Below, one piece after another: positions 1 through 8,313 of a stretch of DNA of 64,000 bases. Numbering within the stretch: position 1 is the stretch's first letter; the number at the start of each line of letters is the position of its first letter. The position numbers and the translations under genes are program-made. Source of the stretch: JAGIBJ01 sp032119795 (GTDB taxonomy: Bacteria > Actinomycetota > Thermoleophilia > Solirubrobacterales > Solirubrobacteraceae); NCBI GenBank assembly GCA_032119795.1, contig JAUMFO010000011.1, forward strand, positions 124,001 to 188,000, in the 5' to 3' direction. Below the pieces are notes generated by a model that was not told where the DNA came from, did no database searches, and saw only the letters and a program-made list of their open reading frames with translations.

Positions 1-353
1 TCTGCGATGGAGTGCCGCTCGAAGAACGAGCGGCCGATCCGCCGGCGCGTGCCCTCCTCGGCGACGGCCTTGGCGCCGTTCTCGCAGAACTCCAGGTGGT
101 GGGCGCCGCTCCCGGGCTCGGGCCATGCGCACCCGGGGCAGTCGAAGCCACCGGGCTGGTTGATCTTCGCGAGCGTCTGGGCGGTGCGGGCCACGCCGAG
201 GTGGCGCATCGTCTGCTTGGCGATCGAGACCGTCGCCGGCATTCCGACGGAGTGATCCGGCGGTGGGCTGACGGCGAGGTCGGCGTCGTCCTCGTGGACG
301 GGGTGGTCGCGGGTCGTGCGCCCGCGGCCCAGGTGCCGTTCGCCGTCGCTCAT
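1..353 (-). CDS. FdhF/YdeP-family molybdopterin oxidoreductase, N-terminal part (runs off the window edge)
   Basis: The reading frame starts at the ATG complementary to 351-353 and stays open to base 1, giving 117 residues of the N-terminus. Residues around 65-80 read KINQPGGFDCPGCAWPEP, the cysteine-containing signature of the YdeP/FdhF-like branch of molybdopterin-guanine-dinucleotide oxidoreductases, followed by a conserved CENGAKAVAEE segment. These enzymes are formate-dehydrogenase-like; the physiological substrate of the YdeP branch is poorly defined. The gene diverges from fdhD, whose product delivers sulfur to the cofactor of such enzymes, which supports the call. The remaining roughly 600 residues lie outside the window. 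Confidence 0.88.
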   Translation of the reverse strand, partial: MSDGERHLGRGRTTRDHPVHEDDADLAVSPPPDHSVGMPATVSIAKQTMRHLGVARTAQTLAKINQPGGFDCPGCAWPEPGSGAHHLEFCENGAKAVAEEGTRRRIGRSFFERHSIA

Positions 354-367
354 GAGCGCCAGCCTAG

Positions 368-493
368 GGCCCCGGGTCGTTCAGGTTTGCAGCCCGTGTC
401 TGCAAACCAGAACGAGGGTGACGCGCCAACGGGCCCCGGTCGTTCAGGTTTGCAGCGCGTGTCTGCAAACCAGCACGAGGGTGGCGCGCCAAC
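368..493. repeat. Two tandem 63-bp units each carrying a REP-like hairpin
   Basis: Two copies with a 63-bp period lie between the divergent fdhF-like and fdhD genes. Each contains a perfect 9-bp inverted repeat, GGTTTGCAG/CTGCAAACC, at 384-392/400-408 and 447-455/463-471. The loops are CCCGTGT in copy one and CGCGTGT in copy two. Each hairpin is followed by a tail like GAGGGTGACGCGCC, and GGGCCCC marks the unit boundaries. Related copies occur at 14141-14242, so this is a dispersed extragenic palindromic repeat and not a local duplication alone. Two units of this form are too few, and too alike outside the stem, to be a CRISPR array. Confidence 0.85.
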
Positions 494-515
494 GGGCCCC
501 GGGTACCGTGTGGCC

Positions 516-1436
516 ATGGCTCCCTCGACCCGACAGCGCGTCGCCCGCGTCCGCGCCACCGTGATCGAGCCGGGCGGCGGGCGCCGGCGTCAGGCGGAGC
601 GTCTGGCCGGCGAGGAGCCGCTGGAGATCCGCGTGGCGGTGCCGGGCGGCGAGGTGGTGGCGACGACGTCGACCATGCGCACCCCCGGCCAGGACTTCGC
701 CCTCGCCGCCGGGTTGCTCCACGCCGAGGGCGTGATCGCCGAGCCGGGCGACCTCGCGGAGATCGGCTACTGCGCCGCGGCGGCCGAGCAGCAGTACAAC
801 GTCGTGACCGTCAAGCTGACGCGCCCTCCACGGCGCGACCTCGCGGCCCGCACACTCATGGCAACCGCGAGCTGCGGTGTCTGCGGGACGTCGTCGATCG
901 ACGAGCTGGTCGCGCGCCTGCGGCCGGCCGGGGGCGACGACCCAACCGACTTGGTCTCTCAGAACGCCTTGCTAAGCCCGTCTGCCAGACCAAGTGGGGA
1001 CGCACCCGGAGTGTTCGACCCGGCTGTGCTCGTCGAGCTCACCGAGCGGCTTCGCGCGGCGCAGCCGCTGTTCGACGAGACGGGCGGCCTCCACGCCGCC
1101 GGCCTCTTCTCCGCGACCGGCGAATTGCTCGGCGCGGCCGAGGACGTCGGACGCCACAACGCCCTCGACAAGGTGCTCGGCGAGCGCTTTCTCGCGGGCC
1201 AGCTGCCAGCGCCGACGGCGATCGCCGTCCTCAGCGGACGCGTCTCATTTGAGCTCGTCCAGAAGGTCGCGGCGGCCGGGATTCCCGTGATCTGCGCGGT
1301 CTCCGCCCCGTCGAGCCTGGCCGTGGAGACGGCCGAGCGCCTCGGCATCACCCTCGCGGGGTTCGTCCGCGAGGGGCGAATGACCGTCTACAGCGGCGCA
1401 CAGCGCGTGAGCGAGGCGCGGCTCGCGATCAGCTGA
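516..1436 (+). CDS. fdhD: Formate dehydrogenase accessory sulfurtransferase FdhD
   Basis: A 306-residue protein of the FdhD family, which transfers sulfur from a cysteine desulfurase to the bis-MGD molybdenum cofactor of formate dehydrogenases. The conserved SCGVCGTSSIDEL segment holds the CxxC cysteines that carry the persulfide, and the C-terminal half (GRHNALDKVLG, VLSGRVSFELVQKVAAAGIP, SAPSSLAVETAERLGITLAGF) is typical of the family. I chose ATG 516 because FdhD homology begins shortly after it. The frame remains open upstream through the repeat, but that part has no protein-like character. A TACCGT box at 504-509 lies 6 nt before the ATG, suggesting a leaderless transcript. The protein is slightly longer than usual, with an insertion near residues 145-165 encoded by an inverted repeat. 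Confidence 0.93.
   Translation: MAPSTRQRVARVRATVIEPGGGRRRQAERLAGEEPLEIRVAVPGGEVVATTSTMRTPGQDFALAAGLLHAEGVIAEPGDLAEIGYCAAAAEQQYNVVTVKLTRPPRRDLAARTLMATASCGVCGTSSIDELVARLRPAGGDDPTDLVSQNALLSPSARPSGDAPGVFDPAVLVELTERLRAAQPLFDETGGLHAAGLFSATGELLGAAEDVGRHNALDKVLGERFLAGQLPAPTAIAVLSGRVSFELVQKVAAAGIPVICAVSAPSSLAVETAERLGITLAGFVREGRMTVYSGAQRVSEARLAIS
949..995. repeat. Inverted repeat embedded in frame within fdhD
   Basis: Nine-base arms ACTTGGTCT (949-957) and AGACCAAGT (987-995) are perfect complements around a 29-nt centre. The sequence just after it, GGGGACGCACCC, resembles the tail of the 63-bp repeat upstream. It encodes a polar insertion that replaces no recognisable FdhD motif. It may be a repeat that landed in frame, or coincidence. 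Confidence 0.5.
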
Positions 1437-1522
1437 GGCGGCAGCGTCAGGGGATCCAGCTGCCGGGGACGCTCTGCCGATGCGACCCGTCCTCGTCCGC
1501 GCGGGGCGAGCCGTCGGCCGCC

Positions 1523-2929
1523 TCAGGCCCGCGTAGACACCACGCGCACCAGCCCGCCGCGGGCGGGAATCATCGTCACGTTGCGGTGCAGCGGTGACTC
1601 GGCCTGCGGGCGATCGGGCGCGAGGTCGAAGCGGCGCGCGATCTCGGGGATGACGTGGCGCAGCTCGGCCATCGCGAGGGCGGCGCCGAGGCAGCGGCGC
1701 GTGCCGCCGCCGAACGGAATCCACGTGTAGGTGCCGGGCTTGCGGCCCTCCCAGCGGCCGGGGATGAACTCGGCGGCGCGCGGGTAGAGATCCTCGCGGT
1801 GGTGCACGAGCAGGATGCTCATTGCCACGCCGGTGCCGGCGGGGACGCCGTAGTCCCCGAGCTGCCAGTCGACGCGCACGCGCCGGCCGACGATCGGAAT
1901 CACGGGCCGCGAGCGCATCGCCTCGTTGATCACGCGCTCGGTCATCGACGCCGACTCCTCGGTGTTGCCGCTGCGGGCGGCGTTGCGCAGGTCGCCGTAG
2001 GCCACGGGCGAGCGGGTCAGGCGCTCAAACGCCCATGCCAGCGTGTTGGCGGTCGTCTCGTGGCCGGCGAGCAGCAGCGAGACGAGCTGGTCGCGGAGTT
2101 CGTGGTCTGAGAGGGGGTTGCCGTCCTCGTCGGTGGCGGCGAGCAGGAGCGAGAGGACGTCGTCGCGGGAGTCCGCGCCGTCGACCGCGAGGGTGTCGCG
2201 GCGTTCGGTGATGACGTCGTAGACGGTCTTGTCGAAGGCTTTGAGCACCAGGGCAAGTCCGCCGAAGGCCTCCGTTCGGCCGACCTGGATCAACTCGGCG
2301 GCCTGCGCAATCGGCGTGGTCGACGCCTCAAGAATCGTGATGATCGCGCGCCGCAGGATCTTCTCCTTGCGCGTTGGCTCGCGGCCGACGCCAAACACGC
2401 CGGCGAGGATCACCTCGAGCGTCAGCGACTGCATCGCGAGGCTCACGTTCACGATTTCGCCGGTCTTCCACCGGTCGAGCTCGCGCCGCGTCGCGTCCTC
2501 GATCACCGACTGGTAGTTCGCGACCGACTTGCCATGGAATGGCGGGAGCAGCATCTTGCGCTGGCTCATGTGGCGCGCGCCGTTCGTCGTCAGCACGGCG
2601 TGGGGGCCGACGATCGGCGCCAGCGCCGACTCGGTCGTCAGCGTCGGGACCAGCTCGGGCGGCGCCGTGAAGATCGACTTCACGTGATCCGGGTGGGCCG
2701 TGATGATTGGGCCGCCGGCGACGGTGCCCTTCATGTGGAACACGTCGCCGTACTCGCGCGCCGACGCAAACACGAAGTCCTTATGCCGACGCGTAAAGCG
2801 CAGCACCTGCGTGATCAGCGGCAGATCGACGGTCGGGACCGTCTTGAGGCCCCGCAGTCCGTCCGGCGCCGGGCCCGCGGGTGACGGGGCCACTTCGCCG
2901 ATCAGGGAGGACGCTTCGAGCAGGGTCAT
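1523..2929 (-). CDS. Cytochrome P450
   Basis: A 468-residue class I-type bacterial P450. Visible landmarks in order are the I-helix oxygen-activation motif AGHETTANTLAW, the K-helix ExxR element within INEAMRSRP, the PERF-like region near FIPGRWEG, and the heme loop FGGGTRRCLGAALAMAE, whose cysteine (about residue 413) is the axial thiolate ligand. I chose ATG 2929 because an upstream extension is arginine-rich and unlike P450 N-termini. No ferredoxin or reductase gene adjoins it, so redox partners must come from elsewhere. A palindrome just before the start may be an operator. The substrate cannot be read from the sequence. Confidence 0.95.
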   Translation of the reverse strand: MTLLEASSLIGEVAPSPAGPAPDGLRGLKTVPTVDLPLITQVLRFTRRHKDFVFASAREYGDVFHMKGTVAGGPIITAHPDHVKSIFTAPPELVPTLTTESALAPIVGPHAVLTTNGARHMSQRKMLLPPFHGKSVANYQSVIEDATRRELDRWKTGEIVNVSLAMQSLTLEVILAGVFGVGREPTRKEKILRRAIITILEASTTPIAQAAELIQVGRTEAFGGLALVLKAFDKTVYDVITERRDTLAVDGADSRDDVLSLLLAATDEDGNPLSDHELRDQLVSLLLAGHETTANTLAWAFERLTRSPVAYGDLRNAARSGNTEESASMTERVINEAMRSRPVIPIVGRRVRVDWQLGDYGVPAGTGVAMSILLVHHREDLYPRAAEFIPGRWEGRKPGTYTWIPFGGGTRRCLGAALAMAELRHVIPEIARRFDLAPDRPQAESPLHRNVTMIPARGGLVRVVSTRA

Positions 2930-2936
2930 AGTGTCG

Positions 2937-2956
2937 AACTTACGCTTGTGTAACTT
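2937..2956 (-). promoter_or_regulatory. Imperfect palindrome over the P450 promoter
   Basis: Arms AACTTAC (2937-2943) and GTAACTT (2950-2956) form a 20-bp palindrome with one mismatch, ending 7 nt before the P450 start codon. On the minus strand its proximal arm gives a TAAGTT -10-like box. The overlap suggests repression by a dimeric regulator; none is encoded next to it. Confidence 0.45.
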
Positions 2957-3077
2957 GCAACCGTGTGAGGAACGGCACAAGCTGGTGTTCGACCGCGCCC
3001 GGCTCGTCTGGACCCCGCGTCGGCAGGTGTCCGGGGCGGACACGCGCCCGGGTTGTGCGGCGCGCGATGATGCGCCC

Positions 3078-3488
3078 ATGCCCGCCGGCCCCGACCAGCT
3101 CACCGACGCCGCCCGCGACTTCCTCACCGAGCGCCACCTGGCGACGTTCTCGAGTCTGCGCGCCGACGGCACCATCCACGTGACGGCGTGTGGCTTCACG
3201 TGGGACCCCGACGCCGGCGTGGCCCGCGTGATCACGAGCGGGACGAGTCAGAAGGCGCGCAACGCCAGCGCCCCTGGCGGCGTCTACGCGGCCGTCTCCC
3301 AGATCGACGGCCCGCGCTGGCTGACGCTCGAGGGCGTGGCCCGCACGAGCAGCGACGCGGCGGTGGTCGCGGACGCCGAGCAGCGCTACACGGCGCGGTA
3401 CAAGCCGCCACGCGAGAACCCCCAGCGCGTCGCGATCGAGCTGACCGTCACCCGGGTGCTCGGATCGCGCGCGATGCTTGAGCGCTGA
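3078..3488 (+). CDS. PPOX-class F420-dependent oxidase/reductase-like protein
   Basis: A 136-residue single-domain split beta-barrel protein of the pyridoxamine 5'-phosphate oxidase superfamily. The opening LTDAARDFLTERHLATFSSL, the G-x-I-H-V-T strand and the TSGTSQKARNASA loop match the actinobacterial subgroup annotated as probable F420-dependent enzymes. Such proteins reduce or oxidise diverse small molecules, so the substrate is unknown. I chose ATG 3078 because homology starts there; the open frame continues upstream through the P450 promoter only by chance. It is transcribed divergently from the P450 with 148 bp between the starts, so the two could share regulation. Confidence 0.85.
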   Translation: MPAGPDQLTDAARDFLTERHLATFSSLRADGTIHVTACGFTWDPDAGVARVITSGTSQKARNASAPGGVYAAVSQIDGPRWLTLEGVARTSSDAAVVADAEQRYTARYKPPRENPQRVAIELTVTRVLGSRAMLER

Positions 3489-3558
3489 GCACGCGCGCGG
3501 CCCCTCCGCGTAAAGTCGCCTGATCGCTGACGAACTGCCCTACGCCGCCCTCGTCTCG

Positions 3559-3975
3559 GTGGCGACCCCGTCGACCACCGAGTTCCCGCTTTCGCTCGAG
3601 GCGGGCGTGCGGTTCGTTGAGCCTGCGCTCGACGCTGATCCGGAGGCCGAGCTGGCCGCCGGCCGGATCGCGGTGCTCGTGATCCCCGGCCGCGAGGCGC
3701 CGGGCACGTTGCTGGTCGTAGAGGCTGGCGACTGGTCGGTCGCCTGCCCGCTCACGTCTGGGCAGCTGCACCGCCTGACGAACGCCGTCGGTGGCCGCGG
3801 CACCCGCAGCGGCGTGCGCCCGGAGTCCGTCGACGGAGAACACGTGCACCTCTCCGGCTCGCCCGAGGCCCTCATCGTCGAGGTCGGCGACCACGTCGTC
3901 CGCATTCCGGCCGGCCCCAAGCGCGCGATGTGGAAGGCCCTCAAGGGGCTGGAGACCAAGCCGCCGCTCGGCTAG
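3559..3975 (+). CDS. Hypothetical protein, 138 residues
   Basis: An acidic, soluble, beta-rich protein with no family I recognise. It has no signal peptide and no membrane segment. GTG 3559 is the first ordinary start codon in frame, but the frame is open from 3514 and the upstream residues (ADELPYAALVSV) look protein-like. A TAAAGT box at 3511-3516 would place a leaderless start close to 3523, where the codon is ATC, so the true N-terminus may be longer than annotated. It lies 70 bp after the F420-type oxidase and 79 bp before the zinc-ribbon gene, on the same strand as both. Confidence 0.6.
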   Translation: MATPSTTEFPLSLEAGVRFVEPALDADPEAELAAGRIAVLVIPGREAPGTLLVVEAGDWSVACPLTSGQLHRLTNAVGGRGTRSGVRPESVDGEHVHLSGSPEALIVEVGDHVVRIPAGPKRAMWKALKGLETKPPLG

Positions 3976-4054
3976 GGCGCGCTGGGCGTTGCCGCCCGGA
4001 GCGCGCCAGGGTCGACGTTCTCCAAGGCGCCCGCGGAGAACTACACTACGTTTC

Positions 4055-4240
4055 GTGGCGAGCGACGTCGAGCCGAAGATCTGTCCGCAGTGCCAGGCCT
4101 CGGTACGGGACTCCGCCCAGGTGTGTCGCCACTGCCGCCATGAGTTCGCCCCGTCGCTGTGGCGCGACATGACGCCGGCCATCGGGTTGCTGCTGCCGAT
4201 TGCGCTGTGCGTCGGCTTCGTGTGGTTGGCCTTGCGCTGA
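4055..4240 (+). CDS. Small zinc-ribbon membrane protein
   Basis: A 61-residue protein made of an N-terminal double CxxC zinc ribbon (CPQC at about residues 9-12, CRHC at about 24-27) and one C-terminal hydrophobic helix (IGLLLPIALCVGFVWLAL). The layout predicts a cytosolic zinc finger anchored to the membrane. GTG 4055 lies 7 nt after a TACACT box (4042-4047), consistent with a leaderless mRNA. The function is unknown; similar zinc-ribbon tails occur on membrane regulators. Confidence 0.75.
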   Translation: MASDVEPKICPQCQASVRDSAQVCRHCRHEFAPSLWRDMTPAIGLLLPIALCVGFVWLALR

Positions 4241-4417
4241 GGGGCCCTGAGTCGACTCGTTCGACTCGTACATTCCGCCAACTGCGTGGCGCGCCGGCGC
4301 GAGTTGAGGCAGACGATGCGAGAGGTGCGGACGCGGGCGCAACGGCCTGGGCGGAGGATTGCCCGGCCTGTTGCCGCCTGACCTTACGCTGGCGCCGCAC
4401 CCCGCTGAGGAGCACAT

Positions 4418-6559
4418 ATGCGCCGGATCGCTCTTATCGTGGCCCTCGTGGGCATAGCTGCAGGCCCTTCGCCTGCGATCGCTGCGTCGCCGGGCGAGAC
4501 GTCGTGGCTGAGCCGCAACTCGCTCAGCGGCGCGGGCGCCGATGGCAATGTGTCTCGGATCGTGCTCGCAGGCGACGGCTCGCGCGCGGTGTTCTCGACC
4601 ACGGCGGTGAACCTCGGTGGAGGCGCTGTCGGTACGACCGCCCTGTCGAAGGTGTACCTCCAGGACCTGGCGGGCGGCACGCTGACGCTGGTCAGCGGCC
4701 CCGAAGGCCAGCCGGGCGTGCTGGCCGATGAGAGCGCGGCAATGCCGACGATCTCAGGCGACGGGCGCTGGATCGCGTTTCAGTCGGCGGCGACCAACCT
4801 GATCCCCGGATATGCCAAAGGCAACGCGGTCTTTGAGAACGACGTGTACCTGTACGAGGTGGCCACTGGGGATCTCACGCTCGTCAGCCATGCGACCTCC
4901 GGGGCCTTCAAGGGCGGCTCAGGCAACTCCGACTCGGCCTCGTTGTCGCACGACGGCCGCTATCTGGTGTGGTCGTCGACGTCCACGGACTTGGTCGCGG
5001 GATTTGCCGATGGCAACGGCCTCTCGGCGTACGACGTGTATGTGTTCGATCGGGTCGCCGGCACGACGCGCCTGGTCACGCGCAGTCCGGCGTCGGCCAC
5101 CACCTCGCTGAACGGCGGTGCCGGCGACGCCTCGATCTCACCCGACGGGCGCTACGTGGTCGTGGCGACCAACGCGTCGGATGCGGTGTCCTACACCGAC
5201 AACAACGGCGCGTCCCCTGATCTGCTCCTCACGCCGATCGCCACCGGCGACTACCAGCTGATCAGCCACGTTCCCGGTGCGCCGACGGTCGGCGGCAACG
5301 GTCAGTCCGGGACGGTGTTTGGGTCGCGACCTGCTTCGTGGCTGGCTGGCAAGGTCGCCTTTCGGAGCACCGCGACGGATCTCGTATCCGGCTTTAGCGA
5401 TCAGAACGCGACCGGTGCCGACACCTACGTGTGGGATCGGGGCTCCGGCACGACCAAGCTCGTGAGCCACGCGAACCTCTCGGCGACCCGGAGTGGGAAC
5501 GGAACGACCACGGGCACGGTCGGCGTGTCGGCCGATGGCTCCGTCGTGGTCCACGACAACACCTCGGTCACCCTGACGCCGGGCGCGGTTGGCGGCTTCG
5601 GCGCCGTCTACGCCTACGACGTGGCAACCGGAGACAACTCCCTGGCCAGCCATGCGCTCTCCAGCTTGAACCTTGGCCCAGACAACGCATCGGGCTCCGG
5701 GGTCGCGTCGGCCGACGGCCGCTTCATTGCGTACCTGTCGCTCGCGTCGAATCTCGTGAGCCCATTCGCCGACAACAACACCACCCCCGCGGCCGACGCG
5801 TTCATCGTCGACCGCACCGGTTCGCCGGCTCCCGAGTCCCAAACGCCGCCCGTCGTGACTGGGACCGTCGCCCTCGGGCAAATGCTGGCCTGCGAGCCCG
5901 GCAAGTGGAGCGAGTTTCCGAGCCTCACCTTCTCCTGGCATCGCGGCAACACCCAGGTCGCGACGGGGCAGACCTACGGGCTCAGCTCGGCTGACCTCTC
6001 CCAGCCGCTGCGCTGCGTGATCATCGCGACGACCTACGGCGGCTCGACGCTCGCCTCCAGCGCCGCCGTGACCCTTCCGCCGACCGTTGCCGGGCCGACG
6101 GGGCCGACGGGGCCGACGGGGCCGACCGGCCCGCAAGGGCCAGCTGGCGCTGCCGGTCCGGCGGGAGCTGACGGGGCTGCTGGCCCCGCCGGAGCGCAAG
6201 GGCCGGCGGGGACGCCAGGCGTCGCGGGTGCGGTCGGCCCAGCAGGCGTGGTCGGTCCGACAGGACCGGCTGGGGCCACGGGCAGCGCGGCCCCAGTGGC
6301 GTTCGCCCTTGCCGCCACAAAGTTCGCGGCCAAGCCCAAGAAGATCCTCAAGGTGCCCTACGTGGTCACCGCGGCTGGCAGCCTCACCTGGACCGCGACC
6401 GCGAAAAAGAAGAAGGCCATCAAGAAGACCGTCGCCGTGAAGGCCGGCCGCGGAACGCTCTCCATCAAGCTGCCGGCCAAGGGCGCCTGGAAGCTCTCGG
6501 TCACCGTCAGCGCGGGTGGCAAGACGGCCACCGACGCCGCCGCGGTGCGGGTCGGATGA
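4418..6559 (+). CDS. Secreted TolB-like beta-propeller protein with collagen-like stalk
   Basis: A 713-residue exported protein. Residues 1-23 form a signal peptide (MRRIALIVALVGIAAG, then AIAA). Residues about 25-470 contain repeated blades with motifs such as SGDGRWIAFQSAATNL, SHDGRYLVWSSTSTDLV and SPDGRYVVVATNASD, the pattern of TolB/PD40 propellers. A short Ig-like stretch is followed by a Gly-x-Pro/Gly-x-Ala collagen-like tract at about residues 558-625 and a lysine-rich, beta-rich C-terminal domain that may bind the cell surface. A strong GAGGAG ribosome-binding site precedes ATG 4418. It is probably a surface or extracellular protein; the ligand is unknown. Confidence 0.85.
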   Translation: MRRIALIVALVGIAAGPSPAIAASPGETSWLSRNSLSGAGADGNVSRIVLAGDGSRAVFSTTAVNLGGGAVGTTALSKVYLQDLAGGTLTLVSGPEGQPGVLADESAAMPTISGDGRWIAFQSAATNLIPGYAKGNAVFENDVYLYEVATGDLTLVSHATSGAFKGGSGNSDSASLSHDGRYLVWSSTSTDLVAGFADGNGLSAYDVYVFDRVAGTTRLVTRSPASATTSLNGGAGDASISPDGRYVVVATNASDAVSYTDNNGASPDLLLTPIATGDYQLISHVPGAPTVGGNGQSGTVFGSRPASWLAGKVAFRSTATDLVSGFSDQNATGADTYVWDRGSGTTKLVSHANLSATRSGNGTTTGTVGVSADGSVVVHDNTSVTLTPGAVGGFGAVYAYDVATGDNSLASHALSSLNLGPDNASGSGVASADGRFIAYLSLASNLVSPFADNNTTPAADAFIVDRTGSPAPESQTPPVVTGTVALGQMLACEPGKWSEFPSLTFSWHRGNTQVATGQTYGLSSADLSQPLRCVIIATTYGGSTLASSAAVTLPPTVAGPTGPTGPTGPTGPQGPAGAAGPAGADGAAGPAGAQGPAGTPGVAGAVGPAGVVGPTGPAGATGSAAPVAFALAATKFAAKPKKILKVPYVVTAAGSLTWTATAKKKKAIKKTVAVKAGRGTLSIKLPAKGAWKLSVTVSAGGKTATDAAAVRVG

Positions 6560-6686
6560 TCGGTGGCGGGTTACGCGGGCCGCCGGCGGCGGGTGCTGCG
6601 CCAGGCGCCGACGTCGATCGACTGGGGCGACCGGATTTGGGTCGGTTGCCGCACCCTGCCGACCTGACGAGCGAGGCTCCTAGCCA

Positions 6687-6779
6687 GCCCCCAGAACGCA
6701 GAAAGCCCCGCAGAGCGGGGCTTTCGCACGGATGGAGCCTATCGGGTTCGAACCGATGACCCCCTGCTTGCAAAGCAGG
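6687..6779. repeat. Island end: 93-bp direct repeat with the 3' half of tRNA-Ala (att-like)
   Basis: This 93-bp segment matches 13927-14019 at the same spacing, with one mismatch in the terminator loop and a 5-base divergent patch. Bases 6731-6779 are identical to the other copy and correspond to the anticodon arm through the 3' end of tRNA-Ala. The 5' half of the tRNA is missing, so it is not a functional gene. A terminator hairpin (6702-6724) is part of the repeat. This is the classic footprint of site-specific integration into a tRNA gene. Confidence 0.85.
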
Positions 6780-7042
6780 CCGCAGCAGGCCGATTGCCCG
6801 TGGCTACTGGAGTTGCGATCCAGTCTGGAAGGCCGGAATCTGTCTGCGGCGGTGAGCGGCGGCGGCGTCGGGCGTGCCGTCTCGCGCGCCTGAGCTGCCA
6901 AAGGGCTCGCACGGAGGATGCTCACATCGTCGGGCCACGGCGTCGACCGCAGGTGTCGGGCAGGTGTCGGGCAGGAGTCCGGTTGTCATCCGAATGTCGA
7001 CGGCTCCGAGCCCTGGCTGGTGGCTTGCCGCCCGTCGCTTCG

Positions 7043-7885
7043 TTACTCGGAGCTACGGAACAGACGGCGAAACCGGCGGGCGGCGCGTCGGCCTACCGTC
7101 GGTCTTGCCCGCCATTCCTCCTCGGACTTTGCGACGCGTCCGACCAGCTCTTCAAGGGTCGCGTCGGTGGCGACAGATGGTGCTCCATCGGGGTACTCAA
7201 GATGTCGGACTAGGTGACTGCGCAGCTCCGCTTGGTGAGTCGGTTCCTCCTCCGCGGCGCGCACCAGCAACTGAAGTTCGTGAGCGTTGTCCGAGCCCAC
7301 GAGGCCGAACAGCGCACGATGGCTGACGAGCGGGGCGTCCGTGACGAGTTCAAGGCGAAGGCCGCGGCTGTCGTACGCCTCGTACTCGGGTACCCACGCA
7401 GGAAACCAAGGCTCGATGTACCCAAGCAAGTCGGCCTCCGACAGAAAGCAGTCGAGGTCGCCCGGGTACTCGCTGACGAACAGCGGAGGAATCAGCCGCG
7501 TCTCGGCGCCGTCCCTCGTGGACTTGACGCTCGGGTCGGCGATCCGCTCGAGCGTGGCGCCGCGGCTGGCATCGACGATCGGGCGGTCCGCTAGCGGCTC
7601 GTTGAGCATCCCCTCTGCCGACCAGGAGTTCGCCTCGCCAGCGACGCTGTAGCCGGGCTTCAGCTGCGGATCAAACGCAACGACGACGTGGACGCTGTCC
7701 GGGAGCTCGGCGACGAAGAGCCGACGCTTCCCCGTTTCCTCGTCGTAGTACACGGTGAAGTGCAAGTCGTTCTCGGCCACCGAATAGCTCTTCAGCAGGC
7801 GCGCGCCGGGGAGCTGCGTCGGGTCGAAGTCGCGTTTCTGACCGAGCGGGCCGAGCTGACCCCAGGGACGTTCGCGATCCGTCAC
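7043..7885 (-). CDS. Hypothetical island protein, 280 residues
   Basis: A soluble acidic protein with no signal peptide and no family I recognise. The N-terminal half is beta-rich (LHFTVYYDEETGKRRLFVAE, VHVVVAFDP), the C-terminal half helical, ending in a strongly basic tail (GRRAARRFRRLFRSSE). Its ATG overlaps the stop of the upstream gene by 4 bp, so the two are probably translated together. It is the last gene of the island operon. The setting, after two other small unknown genes and a HEAT-repeat gene, recalls arrays of immunity or accessory genes, but nothing in the sequence proves that. Confidence 0.75.
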   Translation of the reverse strand: MTDRERPWGQLGPLGQKRDFDPTQLPGARLLKSYSVAENDLHFTVYYDEETGKRRLFVAELPDSVHVVVAFDPQLKPGYSVAGEANSWSAEGMLNEPLADRPIVDASRGATLERIADPSVKSTRDGAETRLIPPLFVSEYPGDLDCFLSEADLLGYIEPWFPAWVPEYEAYDSRGLRLELVTDAPLVSHRALFGLVGSDNAHELQLLVRAAEEEPTHQAELRSHLVRHLEYPDGAPSVATDATLEELVGRVAKSEEEWRARPTVGRRAARRFRRLFRSSE

Positions 7886-8313
7886 AGCGATCTCGAGTTG
7901 TCGTGGAGAGCCGCGTCAGCTGCCGAGCGCCTCTCGGCGCTCCATGACGAGACATGCGTGGCTGCGCCGGTGTCGTGGGCCGACGCGCGAAGCAGGGCGA
8001 CATCCCGTTCGAGTGACGCCGGCTGGCGCAGGAGTGCGCAGACGAGGTCGTCCCGCACGCGGGTGCTGGGGTGCCCGATGGCCGCCGCGATCGCTGACAC
8101 GTATGGAGCGACAGCCTCCGTGTCTGCTTCTCCTGCCACAAAGGCTGCCGCGCTCGCGGCAGGGTCGTTAGTCCCGAGGTGTTCGAAGAGTGGTGCTGGG
8201 TCCCATCCGCGGTCCACGAGGGTCCGCAGGTCGTTGACCGCCGTACCGGTGGGCGTGTGAAGCACGAACGCGAACGCTCGGTTGCCCTGCTCTTGCACTG
8301 AGAGGTCAGACAT
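7882..8313 (-). CDS. Hypothetical helical protein, 143 residues
   Basis: An alanine-rich, mainly helical soluble protein; two segments (PAPLFEHLGTNDPAASAAAF and IAAAIGHPSTRVRDDLVCAL) have the spacing of HEAT-like helical pairs. ATG 8313 overlaps the stop of the preceding 73-residue gene by 8 bp, and its own stop overlaps the next start by 4 bp, so three consecutive genes are translationally coupled. I chose 8313 because the sequence upstream of it belongs to the preceding gene. No catalytic motif is seen. The function is unknown. Confidence 0.7.
   Translation of the reverse strand: MSDLSVQEQGNRAFAFVLHTPTGTAVNDLRTLVDRGWDPAPLFEHLGTNDPAASAAAFVAGEADTEAVAPYVSAIAAAIGHPSTRVRDDLVCALLRQPASLERDVALLRASAHDTGAATHVSSWSAERRSAADAALHDNSRSL

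Noticed and set aside
368..493. Possible CRISPR array
   Set aside because: There are only two units, the sequence between stems is itself repeated, and no cas gene is present.
12..515. N-terminal extension of FdhD back to base 12
   Set aside because: The frame passes through the REP-like repeats and over the start of the divergent fdhF-like gene; FdhD homology begins after 516.
6091..6290. True collagen gene
   Set aside because: The Gly-x-y tract is a short stalk between bacterial domains, a common surface-protein feature, not a separate gene.
6733..6779. Second tRNA-Ala gene
   Set aside because: Only the anticodon arm to the 3' end is present; the acceptor 5' strand and D-arm are replaced by unrelated sequence, so it is an att-like duplicate.
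6780..7042. Integrase or excisionase gene at the left end of the island
   Set aside because: No frame on either strand shows tyrosine or serine recombinase motifs; the open frames there are shadows.
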